A DNA stretch of 64,000 nt from an uncultured Oscillospiraceae bacterium. Lineage in GTDB: Bacteria; Bacillota; Clostridia; Oscillospirales; Oscillospiraceae. This document shows positions 26,268-35,636 of the stretch, one piece after another. The notes below the pieces were generated by a model. The model was not told the origin of the DNA, searched no databases, and worked only from the letters and a program-made list of their open reading frames with translations. The stretch is from positions 1 to 64,000 of the forward strand of contig CANQNS010000001.1 in assembly GCA_947625285.1 (NCBI GenBank), given 5' to 3'. The stretch's first letter is position 1. Each line of letters opens with the position of its first letter. The position numbers were made by a program, and so were the translations under genes.

Positions 26268-27119
26268 ATGACAGACAAGGAAAGAAAAGAGCTTCAGATC
26301 ACGGCCACCCGGGTGCGGGAGGGCATCCTGACCGCCACCCACGGGGCCAAGAGCGGCCACCCGGGCGGGAGCCTGTCGGCGGCGGACGTGTTCACCTATC
26401 TCTATTTCAAAGAGATGCGCATCGACCCGGCGGACCCCAAAAAGCCGGACCGGGACCGCTTCGTGCTCAGCAAGGGCCACACCGCGCCGGGGCTTTACAG
26501 CACGCTGGCTAACCGGGGCTATTTCCCGGTGGAGGACCTGCCCACCCTGCGGCACATCGACTCCTATCTCCAGGGCCACCCCAACATGAACACGGTGCCC
26601 GGCGTGGATATGTCCACGGGCTCTCTGGGCCAGGGGCTGTCCGCGGCGGCGGGCATGGCTAAGGGCGCGAAGTTTTTGGGCAAGGACGTGAACGTATATT
26701 CCGTGCTGGGCGACGGGGAACTGGCCGAGGGCCAGATCTGGGAGGCCACCATGTTCGCCGCCCACTATAAGCTGGACAACCTGTGCATCATCGTGGACCT
26801 GAACGGCCTGCAGATCGACGGCCGGACCGTGGACGTGATGAACACCGCCCCGGTGGATGAGAAATTCGCCGCCTTCGGCTGCGATGTGGTGACGGTGGAC
26901 GGCCACGACTTCGACGCGCTGGAGGCCGCCTTTGACCGCTTCCACAAAAACCACGGCGGCGGCATGCCCACGGCCATTCTGATGAAGACCACCAAGGGCA
27001 AGGGCGTGTCCTACATGGAGGACCAGGCCGGCTGGCACGGCAAGGCGCCCAACGACGAGGAATATGCCCAGGGCATGGCGGAGCTGGCCGCCGCCCGGGC
27101 CAAGCTGGAGGAGGTGTGA
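26268..27119 (+). CDS. Transketolase, N-terminal subunit
   Basis: A 283-residue thiamine-diphosphate half of a split transketolase (non-oxidative pentose phosphate pathway). [34 protein letters not shown] and the ThDP motif [13 protein letters not shown] with NGLQIDG at the end are present. ATG 26268 is preferred over the TTG three bases earlier because of spacing from GAAAGAGGGGG. Three bases separate it from the second half. Confidence 0.96.
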   Translation: MTDKERKELQITATRVREGILTATHGAKSGHPGGSLSAADVFTYLYFKEMRIDPADPKKPDRDRFVLSKGHTAPGLYSTLANRGYFPVEDLPTLRHIDSYLQGHPNMNTVPGVDMSTGSLGQGLSAAAGMAKGAKFLGKDVNVYSVLGDGELAEGQIWEATMFAAHYKLDNLCIIVDLNGLQIDGRTVDVMNTAPVDEKFAAFGCDVVTVDGHDFDALEAAFDRFHKNHGGGMPTAILMKTTKGKGVSYMEDQAGWHGKAPNDEEYAQGMAELAAARAKLEEV

Positions 27120-27122
27120 GAG

Positions 27123-28064
27123 ATGGCAGATGTGAAAAAGATCGCTACCCGGGAGAGCTACGGCAACGCCCTGAAGGAGCTGGGCGAGACCGCCAAGGAT
27201 ATGGTGGTGCTGGACGCGGACCTGGCCGGGGCCACCAAGACCGGGGTGTTCAAAAAGGCGTTCCCGGACCGGCATTTCGACTGCGGCATCGCTGAGGCCA
27301 ACATGATGGACGTGGCCGCGGGCCTGTCCACCATGGGGCTGGTGCCTTTCGCCTCCACCTTCGCCATGTTCGCGGCGGGCCGGGCCTATGAGCAGGTCCG
27401 CAACACCATCGGCTATCCCCACCTGAACGTGAAGATCGGCGCCACCCACGGGGGCATCTCCGTGGGGGAGGACGGCGCCAGCCACCAGTGCTGCGAGGAC
27501 TTTGCCCTCATGCGGACCATCCCCGGCATGACGGTCCTGTGCCCCGCCGACGACGTGGAGGCCCGCCAGATGGTGAAGGCCGCCTATGAGATGAAGGGCC
27601 CGGTCTATATGCGCTTCGGCCGGGCGGCCACCCCGGTGATCCACGGGGAGGACTTCCATTTCCAGATCGGCAAGGGCGAGGTTCTGGCCGAGGGCGGCGA
27701 CGTGGCCGTCATCGCCACAGGCATCATGGTGCCGGAGGCGGTGGAGGCGGCGAAGCTGCTGGCGGAAAAGGGCGTGTCCGCCATGGTGATCAACATGGCG
27801 ACCATCAAGCCCCTGGACAGGGACCTGGTGGTGGCCGCCGCGAAAAAGTGCGGCCGGGTGGTGACTGTGGAGGAGCACACCATCCTGGGCGGCTTGGGCG
27901 AGGCCGTATGCGGCGTGCTGGCGGAGGAATATCCCGTGCCGGTGAAGCGTATCGGCGTCAACGACGAGTTCGGGCACTCCGGTCCCGCGGCGGCCCTGCT
28001 GGCGGCCATGGGCCTGGACGCGGCGGGCATCACCAAGACCACGCTGGCGTTTTTGGGAAAATAA
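27123..28064 (+). CDS. Transketolase, C-terminal subunit
   Basis: A 313-residue partner carrying the pyrimidine-binding and C-terminal domains. FDCGIAEANMMDVAAGLSTM has the catalytic Glu that activates ThDP; HGGISVGEDGASHQ and TVEEHTILGGLGEAVC are family marks. Two separate genes encode one enzyme, common in Clostridia. Confidence 0.96.
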   Translation: MADVKKIATRESYGNALKELGETAKDMVVLDADLAGATKTGVFKKAFPDRHFDCGIAEANMMDVAAGLSTMGLVPFASTFAMFAAGRAYEQVRNTIGYPHLNVKIGATHGGISVGEDGASHQCCEDFALMRTIPGMTVLCPADDVEARQMVKAAYEMKGPVYMRFGRAATPVIHGEDFHFQIGKGEVLAEGGDVAVIATGIMVPEAVEAAKLLAEKGVSAMVINMATIKPLDRDLVVAAAKKCGRVVTVEEHTILGGLGEAVCGVLAEEYPVPVKRIGVNDEFGHSGPAAALLAAMGLDAAGITKTTLAFLGK

Positions 28065-28086
28065 AAGAGAAGATCAAACAGGAAAG

Positions 28087-28115
28087 CTCCCGGCTCGAAA
28101 GGCCGGGAGCTTATT
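28087..28115. terminator. Terminator between transketolase and galactokinase-like gene
   Basis: GCTCCCGGC and GCCGGGAGC form a 9-bp stem with a TCGAAAG loop, followed by TTATTTG; convergent genes on both sides. Confidence 0.8.
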
Positions 28116-28129
28116 TGTATTTGTCGATA

Positions 28130-29233
28130 TCAGTCCGAACCCAGCACCCGCACGCCCTGGGGGGTGATGCGGATGCGCTGGCAGGCGCCCTGGCCGAAGG
28201 ACTCGTCCATGGCGGCGCGGTATTCGGGGAAATACCACTCCGGCATCAGGGCCAGCACATACCCGGCGAAGCCGTTGCCGTGGACCCGCCAGGCGCCCCT
28301 GCCGTCCAGCAGCCGGGCGGATTCCTCCAGGCCCCAGAGCAGGCCCGCGCCGCAGACCTCCGACCAGATGTTGCGCAGATAAAGCTCCGAGCTGCGGCCG
28401 GACTGATTCATCAGCTCCATATACCGGGCCCCGTCCCGCAGGCCCAGCGCGTCGGCCATGGAGGCCACCCGCCAGGTCTCGTCAAAGAAATGGCGGGCCC
28501 GCCGCCACTTAGGGTCGTTTTTGTGCAGGGGCCACTGCTCGTCAAAGACGGGCTGGCGCACCTTGGCGAGAAAGGGCTCACCAAAACTCTGGGCCACCTC
28601 CGCCATATCGGCGGTGATCTGGGCGTAGGCCGGCTCCGCGGGGACCGCGCTGCCGCCGGTGTTCGTCAGGCACAGGGCCAGGCCCAGCTCCTTGAAGTCG
28701 CAGGGGACGGGGACGATCTTGTTTTCCAGCACATCCATATATACCCCGCCGCCCATGGCGCAGGTCAGCGGCTCCACCAGCCCGCAGGGCTTGCCGAACC
28801 AGCGGGACTCCGCCTTTTGGACAGCCCGCGCCAGCTCCTCCGGCGGCACGTCCGCGCCGGAGAAGGTGATCAGGATAAAGCCCACCAGCACGCAGAAGGC
28901 TGTGGAGGAGCCCAGGCCCTGGCCGGGGGGCAGGTCGCTGATCAGATAGGCGTCGAAACCCACCGGCTCCGGCACCGCCTCCCGCAGCTCGCCCACCACG
29001 CCCCGGACCAGCGCCGCGGAGGAGCCCCGCTCCTTCTCGTCCGGCCAAAGGCGGGACAGATCCACCTCGATGGGGTCAAAGCCCCGGCAAAACACCCGTA
29101 CCACGCCCTCGTCGTTGGGCGCGGCCTCGGCGGTGATGCCCCAGTCCATGGCGGCCGCCATCACGCGGCCCCGCTGCTGGTCAGTGTGATTCCCGGCCAG
29201 CTCTACCCGGCCGGGACAGAAAAATCGGGTCAT
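28130..29233 (-). CDS. GHMP-family sugar kinase, galactokinase-like
   Basis: A 367-residue GHMP kinase. The galactokinase signature near the N-terminus is PGRVELAGNHTDQQRG (residues 7-22), and the GHMP ATP loop is DLPPGQGLGSSTAF (~100). In standard GalK the signature reads GRxNxIGEHTDY; here Asn replaces the Glu before HTD, a sugar-contact position, so the substrate may not be galactose. CRGFDPIEVDLSRL follows the family pattern. A mutarotase gene lies far to the right (62818) and is not linked in an operon. Confidence 0.75.
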   Translation of the reverse strand: MTRFFCPGRVELAGNHTDQQRGRVMAAAMDWGITAEAAPNDEGVVRVFCRGFDPIEVDLSRLWPDEKERGSSAALVRGVVGELREAVPEPVGFDAYLISDLPPGQGLGSSTAFCVLVGFILITFSGADVPPEELARAVQKAESRWFGKPCGLVEPLTCAMGGGVYMDVLENKIVPVPCDFKELGLALCLTNTGGSAVPAEPAYAQITADMAEVAQSFGEPFLAKVRQPVFDEQWPLHKNDPKWRRARHFFDETWRVASMADALGLRDGARYMELMNQSGRSSELYLRNIWSEVCGAGLLWGLEESARLLDGRGAWRVHGNGFAGYVLALMPEWYFPEYRAAMDESFGQGACQRIRITPQGVRVLGSD

Positions 29234-29289
29234 CGTTCTGCTTTCTTTCTTACGCTTTTTCTCTATACTTCAACAGCATAATTATATAG

Positions 29290-29318
29290 TTGCTTTCTGG
29301 CCGTTTCAACATTATAAT
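29290..29318 (+). promoter_or_regulatory. pncB promoter
   Basis: TTGCTT (29290-29295) and TATAAT (29313-29318) are 17 bases apart, 45 bases before pncB, in a 130-base AT-rich divergent intergenic region. Confidence 0.65.
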
Positions 29319-29363
29319 GTGTAATTAAGATTACAAATAATAAAAATGCTGTGAGGCGGAACG

Positions 29364-30812
29364 ATGAAGATCAACGAAAAGCTCAATCTCACCATGCTGT
29401 GCGACTTTTACGAGCTCACCATGGGCAACGGGTATCTGGCGTCGGGGATGGATGAGAAGATCACCTATTTCGACCTGTTTTTCCGGGACGTGCCGGACGG
29501 AGGCGGCTTCGCCATCGCGGCGGGGCTGGAGCAGGTGATCGAGTATGTGCGGGACCTGCACTTCGGGCCGGAGGACATCGCGTATCTCCGGGGCCGGGGC
29601 ATCTTCTCGGAGGAGTTTCTGCGGTATCTGGAAAACTTTAAATTCACCGGGGACATCTGGGCGGTGCCGGAGGGCACGCCGGTCTTTCCCCGGGAGCCTC
29701 TGATCACGGTCCGGGCCCCGGCCATCCAGGCCCAGCTGCTGGAGACATATATGCTGTGCGAGATGAACCACCAGAGCCTGATCGCCACCAAGGCCAACCG
29801 GATCGTCCGGGCGGCCCAGGGGCGGACGGTGCTGGAGTTCGGCTCCCGCCGGGCCCAGGGCATGACGGCCGCGCTGGTGGGGGCCCGGGCGGCCTACATC
29901 GGCGGCTGCGCCGGGACGGCCTGCGCCCTTTCCGACCAGGTGTTCGGCGTGCCCGCCGGAGGCACCATGGCCCACGCCTGGGTGCAGATGTTCGACACGG
30001 AGCTGGACGCCTTCCGGGCCTACTGCCGGACCTATCCCACCAACGCCACGCTGCTGGTGGACACTTACGACACCCTCCACAGCGGCGTGCCCAACGCCAT
30101 CCGGGCCTTTGACGAGATATTAAAGCCCCTGGGCATCACCCAATGCGGCATCCGGCTGGACTCCGGGGATCTTGCCTATCTGTCCCGCCACGCCCGGCAG
30201 ATGCTGGACGAGGCCGGCTGGACCGAGTGCAGGATCACCTGCTCCAACTCCCTGGACGAGTATCTGATCCAGGACCTGTTGAGCCAGGGGGCCTGCATCG
30301 ACTGCTTCGGCGTGGGCGAGCGGCTCATCGCCGCCAAGAGCGACCCGGTGTTCGGCGGGGTGTACAAGCTCACCGCCGTGGAGGATCAGGACGGGCGCAT
30401 CACCCCCAAGATCAAGATCAGCGAGAACGTGGACAAGATCACCAACCCCCACTACAAAAAGCTCTACCGCTTCTACGCCCGGGACACGGGCAAGGCCCTG
30501 GCGGACTATCTGTGCGTGTACGACGAGAAGATAGACGACACCAAAGACCTGGAGATCTTCGACCCCCAGTCCACCTGGAAGCACAAGACCCTCCGGGATT
30601 TCCGGGCCCGGGAGCTGCAGGTGCCGGTCTTTCAGGGGGGAGAGCTGGTGTACGATATGCCGAGCCTGGAGCAGATCAAGGCATATTGCAAAGAGCAGGT
30701 GGGCACGCTCTGGGAGGAGGTCCTGCGCTTCGAGAATCCCCATCACTACTATGTGGACCTGTCCCAAAAGCTCTGGGACATCAAAAACGACCTGCTCCAC
30801 AGCAAGAAGTGA
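29364..30812 (+). CDS. pncB: Nicotinate phosphoribosyltransferase
   Basis: A 482-residue enzyme of NAD salvage, forming nicotinate mononucleotide. NLTMLCDFYELTMGNGYL at residues ~7-24, EFGSRRAQGMTAALVGARAA with the PRPP-contact residues, CGIRLDSGDLAYLS and FGVGERLIAAKSDPVFGGVY match the Firmicute NAPRTase type. Own promoter and terminator, single-gene unit. Confidence 0.96.
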   Translation: MKINEKLNLTMLCDFYELTMGNGYLASGMDEKITYFDLFFRDVPDGGGFAIAAGLEQVIEYVRDLHFGPEDIAYLRGRGIFSEEFLRYLENFKFTGDIWAVPEGTPVFPREPLITVRAPAIQAQLLETYMLCEMNHQSLIATKANRIVRAAQGRTVLEFGSRRAQGMTAALVGARAAYIGGCAGTACALSDQVFGVPAGGTMAHAWVQMFDTELDAFRAYCRTYPTNATLLVDTYDTLHSGVPNAIRAFDEILKPLGITQCGIRLDSGDLAYLSRHARQMLDEAGWTECRITCSNSLDEYLIQDLLSQGACIDCFGVGERLIAAKSDPVFGGVYKLTAVEDQDGRITPKIKISENVDKITNPHYKKLYRFYARDTGKALADYLCVYDEKIDDTKDLEIFDPQSTWKHKTLRDFRARELQVPVFQGGELVYDMPSLEQIKAYCKEQVGTLWEEVLRFENPHHYYVDLSQKLWDIKNDLLHSKK

Positions 30813-30819
30813 CTTCAAA

Positions 30820-30853
30820 GCCCGCCGCAGGACCTTCTGCGGCGGGTTTTTTC
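30820..30853 (+). terminator. Terminator of pncB
   Basis: CCCGCCGCAG and CTGCGGCGGG form a 10-bp stem with a short loop, then TTTTTT. Confidence 0.88.
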
Positions 30854-30880
30854 TGTCTCTGTGAACGGTTATGAAAATGA

Positions 30881-30910
30881 CTTGAACTCCCCTCCGCCCT
30901 CATGCTATAA
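30881..30910 (+). promoter_or_regulatory. Promoter of the Tyr/Asp-rich secreted protein gene
   Basis: TTGAAC (30881-30886) and TATAAT (30905-30910) are 18 bases apart, with TGC before the -10. Confidence 0.65.
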
Positions 30911-30968
30911 TGCCCTCATGACCGGCCCCGGCGGACCGCCGGGGACAAACAGAGAGGAGGCGCGGCGC

Positions 30969-32357
30969 ATGAAACGGATAACCATTCTTGTTCTGACCGT
31001 CCTGATGCTTTTCTCCGCGGCAGGCTTTTCCTTTTTCAAAAAGGACAAGCCCGTGGATGAAAAGGTCATACAGGCCGACGCGGAGGCCCAGGTGGAAAAA
31101 GAGGGCTTCCAGGTGGAGACAAAGGAATTTGAGGTCATCAAGCGGCAGACCAACATGGATGACAAAGAGGACCTGGTGTATGTCTACCTGTACGGGGAGA
31201 ACGAGGACATCGCCGTGTCCCGGTGCTATAAGTTCACGTATATCCTCTATAACGACGGGTGGCTTCTGGAGGAGAACGAGCCCTACGCCGACGAGGATCA
31301 CCCGGACGGCGTGATGCCCCTGCACGGCCCCACAGAGGAGGACGCCAGGCAGTTCGTGGAAAGCTATGGCCTGTTGTATTTCTCCTCCTACCGTTCCTCG
31401 GTCAACCTGCCCAGAATGGAGGACGAGGTGGACCACCCGTCCTGGGCCTACAGCGTGTGGGGCCCGGCGGCGGAGGCCACCGGCAACGCCGTGGAGGCAG
31501 ATTATTCCGAGCTGTATACGGATGAGGAGTACGCGGATTATTACAGTGACAGCGGCCTGTACCTGGACGACGTGGGCGAGTATGACGCGGGGGAGGCCAA
31601 CGCCGCGGACAGCGATTACTATGTCGCCGACCCCTCTGAGGGCGGTTATTTCGGCCCCAGTATGTACGACGAGAACGGGACGTTCACAGGCAGCGAATAT
31701 GTGGGCGGTTTTGACAGCGGCTATGAGGGCTCTTATGACAGCGGCTATACCGGCCCGGGCTGCGAGGCTTACGATCAGTTCACCGTCCATCTCGCGTTCA
31801 GTTATGCGGTGCCGCTGAAAGAGCTCGTGGACGTGAACGTCAACTATCAGTTCAACGGCGTCACCGGCATGTGGGAGCCCAGCATCAACAATTGGGACAT
31901 GACCCGCACCCTGCAGCTGAGCAAGGCATTTCCGGGCGTTTGGGAGTCGAGCGACCATTACGACGGGGAATATGACGAGCGTCATCCCGACTCGGGTTCC
32001 TTCACCGATTCCCATGTGGAGGTGACCTCGGTGGATGAGGACGGCCAAGGCTGCACCTTCCAGAACTATTGGCGCTATCCGTCATACGACCCGTTCTATA
32101 TGGGATACGATGTGGACGACCCTGCAGACCGCCTCACCCACCCCGACGGACATCTGTCCCTCACCTATGATTACTATTACGGGGAGAACGAGTACAACGT
32201 CGGAAAGTTCCGCAACGTACAACTGATCTGGGACAGCGACGGCGAGGCGTCCGACCTCAAGTTCCTGTGTGACCTAGACGAGCAGAAGGTGTGGCTCGTC
32301 AACGATCGCATTGACGCCTATACGATCTTGTGGCCGGTCAACGACGCCTCGGCATAA
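30969..32357 (+). CDS. Secreted acidic Tyr/Asp-rich protein of unknown function
   Basis: A 462-residue protein I do not recognise. Residues 1-~22 (MKRITILVLTVLMLFSAAGF) form a signal-like helix without a lipobox. Residues ~30-130 look folded (ETKEFEVIKRQTNMDDKEDL, VYVYLYGENEDIAVSRCYKF). A low-complexity central part, ~175-265, is dominated by Tyr, Asp, Glu, Gly and Ser (DEEYADYYSDSGLYLDD, GGFDSGYEGSYDSGYTGPG). The final ~190 residues again look folded (LVDVNVNYQFNGVTGMWEPS, DADGE-like acidic loops). Net charge is strongly negative, so calcium or wall association is possible but unproven. Start follows AGGAGG by eight bases. Confidence 0.7.
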   Translation: MKRITILVLTVLMLFSAAGFSFFKKDKPVDEKVIQADAEAQVEKEGFQVETKEFEVIKRQTNMDDKEDLVYVYLYGENEDIAVSRCYKFTYILYNDGWLLEENEPYADEDHPDGVMPLHGPTEEDARQFVESYGLLYFSSYRSSVNLPRMEDEVDHPSWAYSVWGPAAEATGNAVEADYSELYTDEEYADYYSDSGLYLDDVGEYDAGEANAADSDYYVADPSEGGYFGPSMYDENGTFTGSEYVGGFDSGYEGSYDSGYTGPGCEAYDQFTVHLAFSYAVPLKELVDVNVNYQFNGVTGMWEPSINNWDMTRTLQLSKAFPGVWESSDHYDGEYDERHPDSGSFTDSHVEVTSVDEDGQGCTFQNYWRYPSYDPFYMGYDVDDPADRLTHPDGHLSLTYDYYYGENEYNVGKFRNVQLIWDSDGEASDLKFLCDLDEQKVWLVNDRIDAYTILWPVNDASA

Positions 32358-32398
32358 AACCGGAAACGGTATACGCGACACAGGAGATGCTGGATAAG

Positions 32399-32428
32399 GG
32401 CCCGGAGCGAAACGCTCCGGGCCTTTTT
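32399..32428 (+). terminator. Terminator of the secreted protein gene
   Basis: GGCCCGGAGCG and CGCTCCGGGCC form an 11-bp stem with an AAA loop, then TTTTT. Confidence 0.9.
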
Positions 32429-32516
32429 CATTTTCCCCGTTGATGAACCGGCCCATGGTGTGGTAAACTATAAAAACGTGCAAAAGACAAAGCGTCCCGG
32501 GAAGGAGGGTGTGTCC

Positions 32517-34778
32517 ATGGCCGGGAAAAACAGTAAATATTGGACCCTGGGCACGCTGAAGAGCCGTGGCTGGACCAACGCGCTCATCGGGTCGCTCCTG
32601 CCCCGGCCCCGGTATCGGCATATAAACGGCGGCAATGTCAAGACCTGGCAGACGGACGTGGTCCTCGCCGCCGAGGAGACGGAGCAGTTCAAGCGGGTGG
32701 CCCGCTCCAACCAGGCGGCCCGTGCCGCCCGGGAGCGGACCGGCGCCACCGCCGCGGACATCGAGCCCGCGCTGGCGGGGGCCTCGGCGTTCCTGGCGGC
32801 GGCCTGGGAGAGCTGGGAAAAGCCCGCCGGTCCGGCCGCCATGCTGGCCCGGCGGTATCACGAGGTCATTTTGCAGCAGGTCCCGGCCACGGGCTGGGCC
32901 ATCGTGCTGTCCCCCGGCCAGGCCGCCGGGCGGATCGAGAACTTTCTGGCCCTGGCCGCCCCTCGGGGCGAGGTCAAGGCCGGGCGGGTCATCAAGAACT
33001 TCCTCACCGCCGCGCCCTGGCTGGGCAGGAACCAGCAGGCGAACGCGGCGGTCAAGCTGCGCCGGCAGTACGGCCCCACCCTCCTGGCGGTGGCGGAGCG
33101 GGAGCTGGAGAGCTTTCTGTCCACCCAGCCGGCGGTGGAGCCGGAGGCGCTTCTCGCCATGGAGGGATTCCCCCTCCGGGAGCTTCTGGACCGGGGGCTG
33201 GGGTATGTGTATTCGGTATTTTATGTGCCCCGGGCCATACGGACCAGCCTGGACCTGCTGGTGGCGTTGAATCCCAAGGACGAGTACCCGGCGGCCCGGG
33301 CCATCGCCCGCCACTTCGTCGTCCACATCGGCGGCACTAACACCGGCAAGACCTACGCCGGGTTCCAGCGGCTGATCCGGGCCCGGACGGGGGTGTATCT
33401 GGCCCCGCTGCGGCTGCTGGCCCTGGAGGCCCAGGAGCTGCTGCTGGACCAGGGCGTGGCCTGCTCGCTGACCACCGGCGAGGAGGAGGACCGGCAGGAG
33501 GGGGACACCCATGTGGCCGCCACCGCCGAGAAGCTGGAGCTGGACCGGGAGTACGAGGTGGCGGTCATCGACGAGTGCCAGATGATCGCGGACGCGGAGC
33601 GGGGCTACGCCTGGACCCGGGCCATACTGGGGGTCCGGGCCCCGGAGGTGCACCTGTGCGCCGCGCCGGAGGCAAAGGGCCTGCTGCTGCGGATCATCCA
33701 AAGCTGCGGCGACACCTATGAGGTCATCGAGCACAAGCGCAAGACGCCCCTGATCTGCATGGATCGGACCGTGGATTATTCCGACATCCGGCCCGGGGAC
33801 GCGCTGATAACCTTTTCCAAGGTGGGGGTGCTGTCGGTGGCGGAGGACCTGCGGGGCCGGGGCAAGGAGCCGGCCATCATCTACGGGGCCCTGCCCTACG
33901 CCACCCGCCGCAAGCAGGTGGAGGGCTTTCTGTCCGGCCGGATGGAGTATGTAGTCAGCACGGACGCCATCGGCATGGGCCTGAACCTGCCCATCCGGCG
34001 GATCATCTTTATGGAGGCGGAGAAGTTCGACGGCCATGAACGCCGGCCGCTGAAGCCGGAGGAGATCCAGCAGATCGCCGGCCGGGCGGGCCGGTACGGT
34101 ATGTATGACAAGGGCTTCGTGGGGGCCATGGAGGACCTGAGCTTCATCCGGGCGGGCATGGAGACGGTGGTGCCGCCGCTGCAGACGGCTGTGGCGGGCT
34201 TTTCCGACCTGATAACGTCGGTGGACTTCGATCTTTTGGAGGTGCTGGAGGTCTGGAACCGTATGCCCACCGCCGACCCCTATGTGAAGCTGGACATCAG
34301 CCGGTATATCGCCATCATCTCCCGGCTGCGGGAGGCGGGCTTCACCCTGACCCGGGAGCAGGAGCTCCGGGCGGCCAACATCCCCTTTGACGAGACAGAC
34401 CCGGCGTTGAACGAGCTCTTTTTCCGCTTTATGCGGACCTGGGCCGCCGGGGAGGAGCTGGTCCGGCCGGCCCTGCCAGAAAAGCAGACCGCCTTCACCC
34501 TGCCGGAGCTGGAGGAGCACTATCGAATGCTGGACCTGTACTTCTCCTTTTCCAAGGCGTTCCAGTGCCCGGTGGACCGGGAGGGGCTTTACGAGGAGCG
34601 GTCCCGGACTGCGGACGAGATCAACCAGATCCTCCTTTACAACCTGAAAAACAACATCCGCTTCTGCGCCAAGTGCGGCCGGGCCCTGCCCCTGCACCAC
34701 CGGGGCAGGCTGTGCAACGCCTGCTTTGACCGGAACCGCCCGCCCCGCCGGCGTCACCAGGGGAGGCGCGGGCCATGA
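32517..34778 (+). CDS. SUV3-like RNA/DNA helicase with C-terminal zinc ribbon
   Basis: A 753-residue superfamily 2 helicase resembling the mitochondrial SUV3 group. Walker A is IGGTNTGKTYAGF (~272-284), then YLAPLRLLALEAQELL and LTTGEEED; Walker B is VAVIDECQMIADAERGYAWT (DECQ in place of DEIQ). Domain 2 has ALITFSKVGV, STDAIGMGLNLPI and QQIAGRAGRYG. A SUV3-type C-terminal part (LDLYFSFSKAF) follows, and the protein ends with CAKC...CNAC, a probable zinc ribbon, and a basic tail. The first ~240 residues are unassigned. Start 32517 follows AAGGAGGG. First gene of an operon with the deacetylase and azlCD. Confidence 0.85.
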   Translation: MAGKNSKYWTLGTLKSRGWTNALIGSLLPRPRYRHINGGNVKTWQTDVVLAAEETEQFKRVARSNQAARAARERTGATAADIEPALAGASAFLAAAWESWEKPAGPAAMLARRYHEVILQQVPATGWAIVLSPGQAAGRIENFLALAAPRGEVKAGRVIKNFLTAAPWLGRNQQANAAVKLRRQYGPTLLAVAERELESFLSTQPAVEPEALLAMEGFPLRELLDRGLGYVYSVFYVPRAIRTSLDLLVALNPKDEYPAARAIARHFVVHIGGTNTGKTYAGFQRLIRARTGVYLAPLRLLALEAQELLLDQGVACSLTTGEEEDRQEGDTHVAATAEKLELDREYEVAVIDECQMIADAERGYAWTRAILGVRAPEVHLCAAPEAKGLLLRIIQSCGDTYEVIEHKRKTPLICMDRTVDYSDIRPGDALITFSKVGVLSVAEDLRGRGKEPAIIYGALPYATRRKQVEGFLSGRMEYVVSTDAIGMGLNLPIRRIIFMEAEKFDGHERRPLKPEEIQQIAGRAGRYGMYDKGFVGAMEDLSFIRAGMETVVPPLQTAVAGFSDLITSVDFDLLEVLEVWNRMPTADPYVKLDISRYIAIISRLREAGFTLTREQELRAANIPFDETDPALNELFFRFMRTWAAGEELVRPALPEKQTAFTLPELEEHYRMLDLYFSFSKAFQCPVDREGLYEERSRTADEINQILLYNLKNNIRFCAKCGRALPLHHRGRLCNACFDRNRPPRRRHQGRRGP

Positions 34779-35617
34779 GAAAGCTGCTTTGCCTGCTGCT
34801 GTGCCTGGCGGGCCTTATGGCGGCCGGCTGCGCCGCCGGGCCGGACCGGGAGAGCGTGAACGTGCCGGTGCTGATGTACCACCACATGGACGACGCCGGC
34901 GGACAGGATACGGTCATATCCGAGGCGGGCTTCCGGCGTCAGATGGACCTGCTGCGGGACAACGGCTATACCCCCGTGGCCCTGGACGCGCTGGCGGCCT
35001 ACGGGGAGGGGACCGGGGACCTGCCGGAAAAGCCGGTGTGCATCACCTTTGACGACGGCTACGAGAGCACCTTTTCGCGGGCGTGGCCCGTTTTGCTGGA
35101 GTACGGCTATCCCGCGGCGGTGTTCGTCATCGGCGTGTCCGTGGGCCGGGACACCTACAAGGGCGGGGACCAGCCCATCTTTCCCCATTTTGGCACGGAG
35201 GAGATGGAGCGGATGACCGCCTCCGGGATCATGACCGTCCAGTCCCACACCTATGACATGCACCAGTGGGGACCGTTCGAGGGGAGCGAAACGCCGAGGA
35301 CCAGCATGCTGCCCCTGCCGGGGGAGACGGAGGAGGACTACGCCGCCGCGGTGCGGGAGGACTTCCGCCGGGAGGCCGCGGTATTGGAGCAGGGTGGCGT
35401 GGAGACCGTCTGGGCCCTGGCCTTTCCCCTGGGCCGGCACACAGAGCTGACGGACCGGGTCCTGAAGGAGCTGGGGGTGCGCCTCACGCTGACAACGGAG
35501 GCCGACCGGGTCAACACCGTGATCCGGGGGGACCCGGACAGCCTGTACGGCCTGGGCCGGCTGAACATGACGGACGCGCTGACAGACCAGGACATTTTGA
35601 CATACTTGTCCCGATAA
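34775..35617 (+). CDS. Lipoprotein polysaccharide deacetylase
   Basis: A 280-residue NodB-homology deacetylase. A signal peptide with lipobox LMAAGC (Cys at ~19) anchors it outside the membrane. VPVLMYHHMDD starts the domain, ITFDDGYESTF is motif 1 with the catalytic/metal Asp pair, and TVQSHTYDMH resembles motif 2 (SHTxxH type). Such enzymes remove N-acetyl groups from peptidoglycan or other glycans. The start overlaps the helicase stop (ATGA). Confidence 0.9.
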   Translation: MRKLLCLLLCLAGLMAAGCAAGPDRESVNVPVLMYHHMDDAGGQDTVISEAGFRRQMDLLRDNGYTPVALDALAAYGEGTGDLPEKPVCITFDDGYESTFSRAWPVLLEYGYPAAVFVIGVSVGRDTYKGGDQPIFPHFGTEEMERMTASGIMTVQSHTYDMHQWGPFEGSETPRTSMLPLPGETEEDYAAAVREDFRREAAVLEQGGVETVWALAFPLGRHTELTDRVLKELGVRLTLTTEADRVNTVIRGDPDSLYGLGRLNMTDALTDQDILTYLSR

Positions 35618-35636
35618 TGATCATTAGGAGATACAT

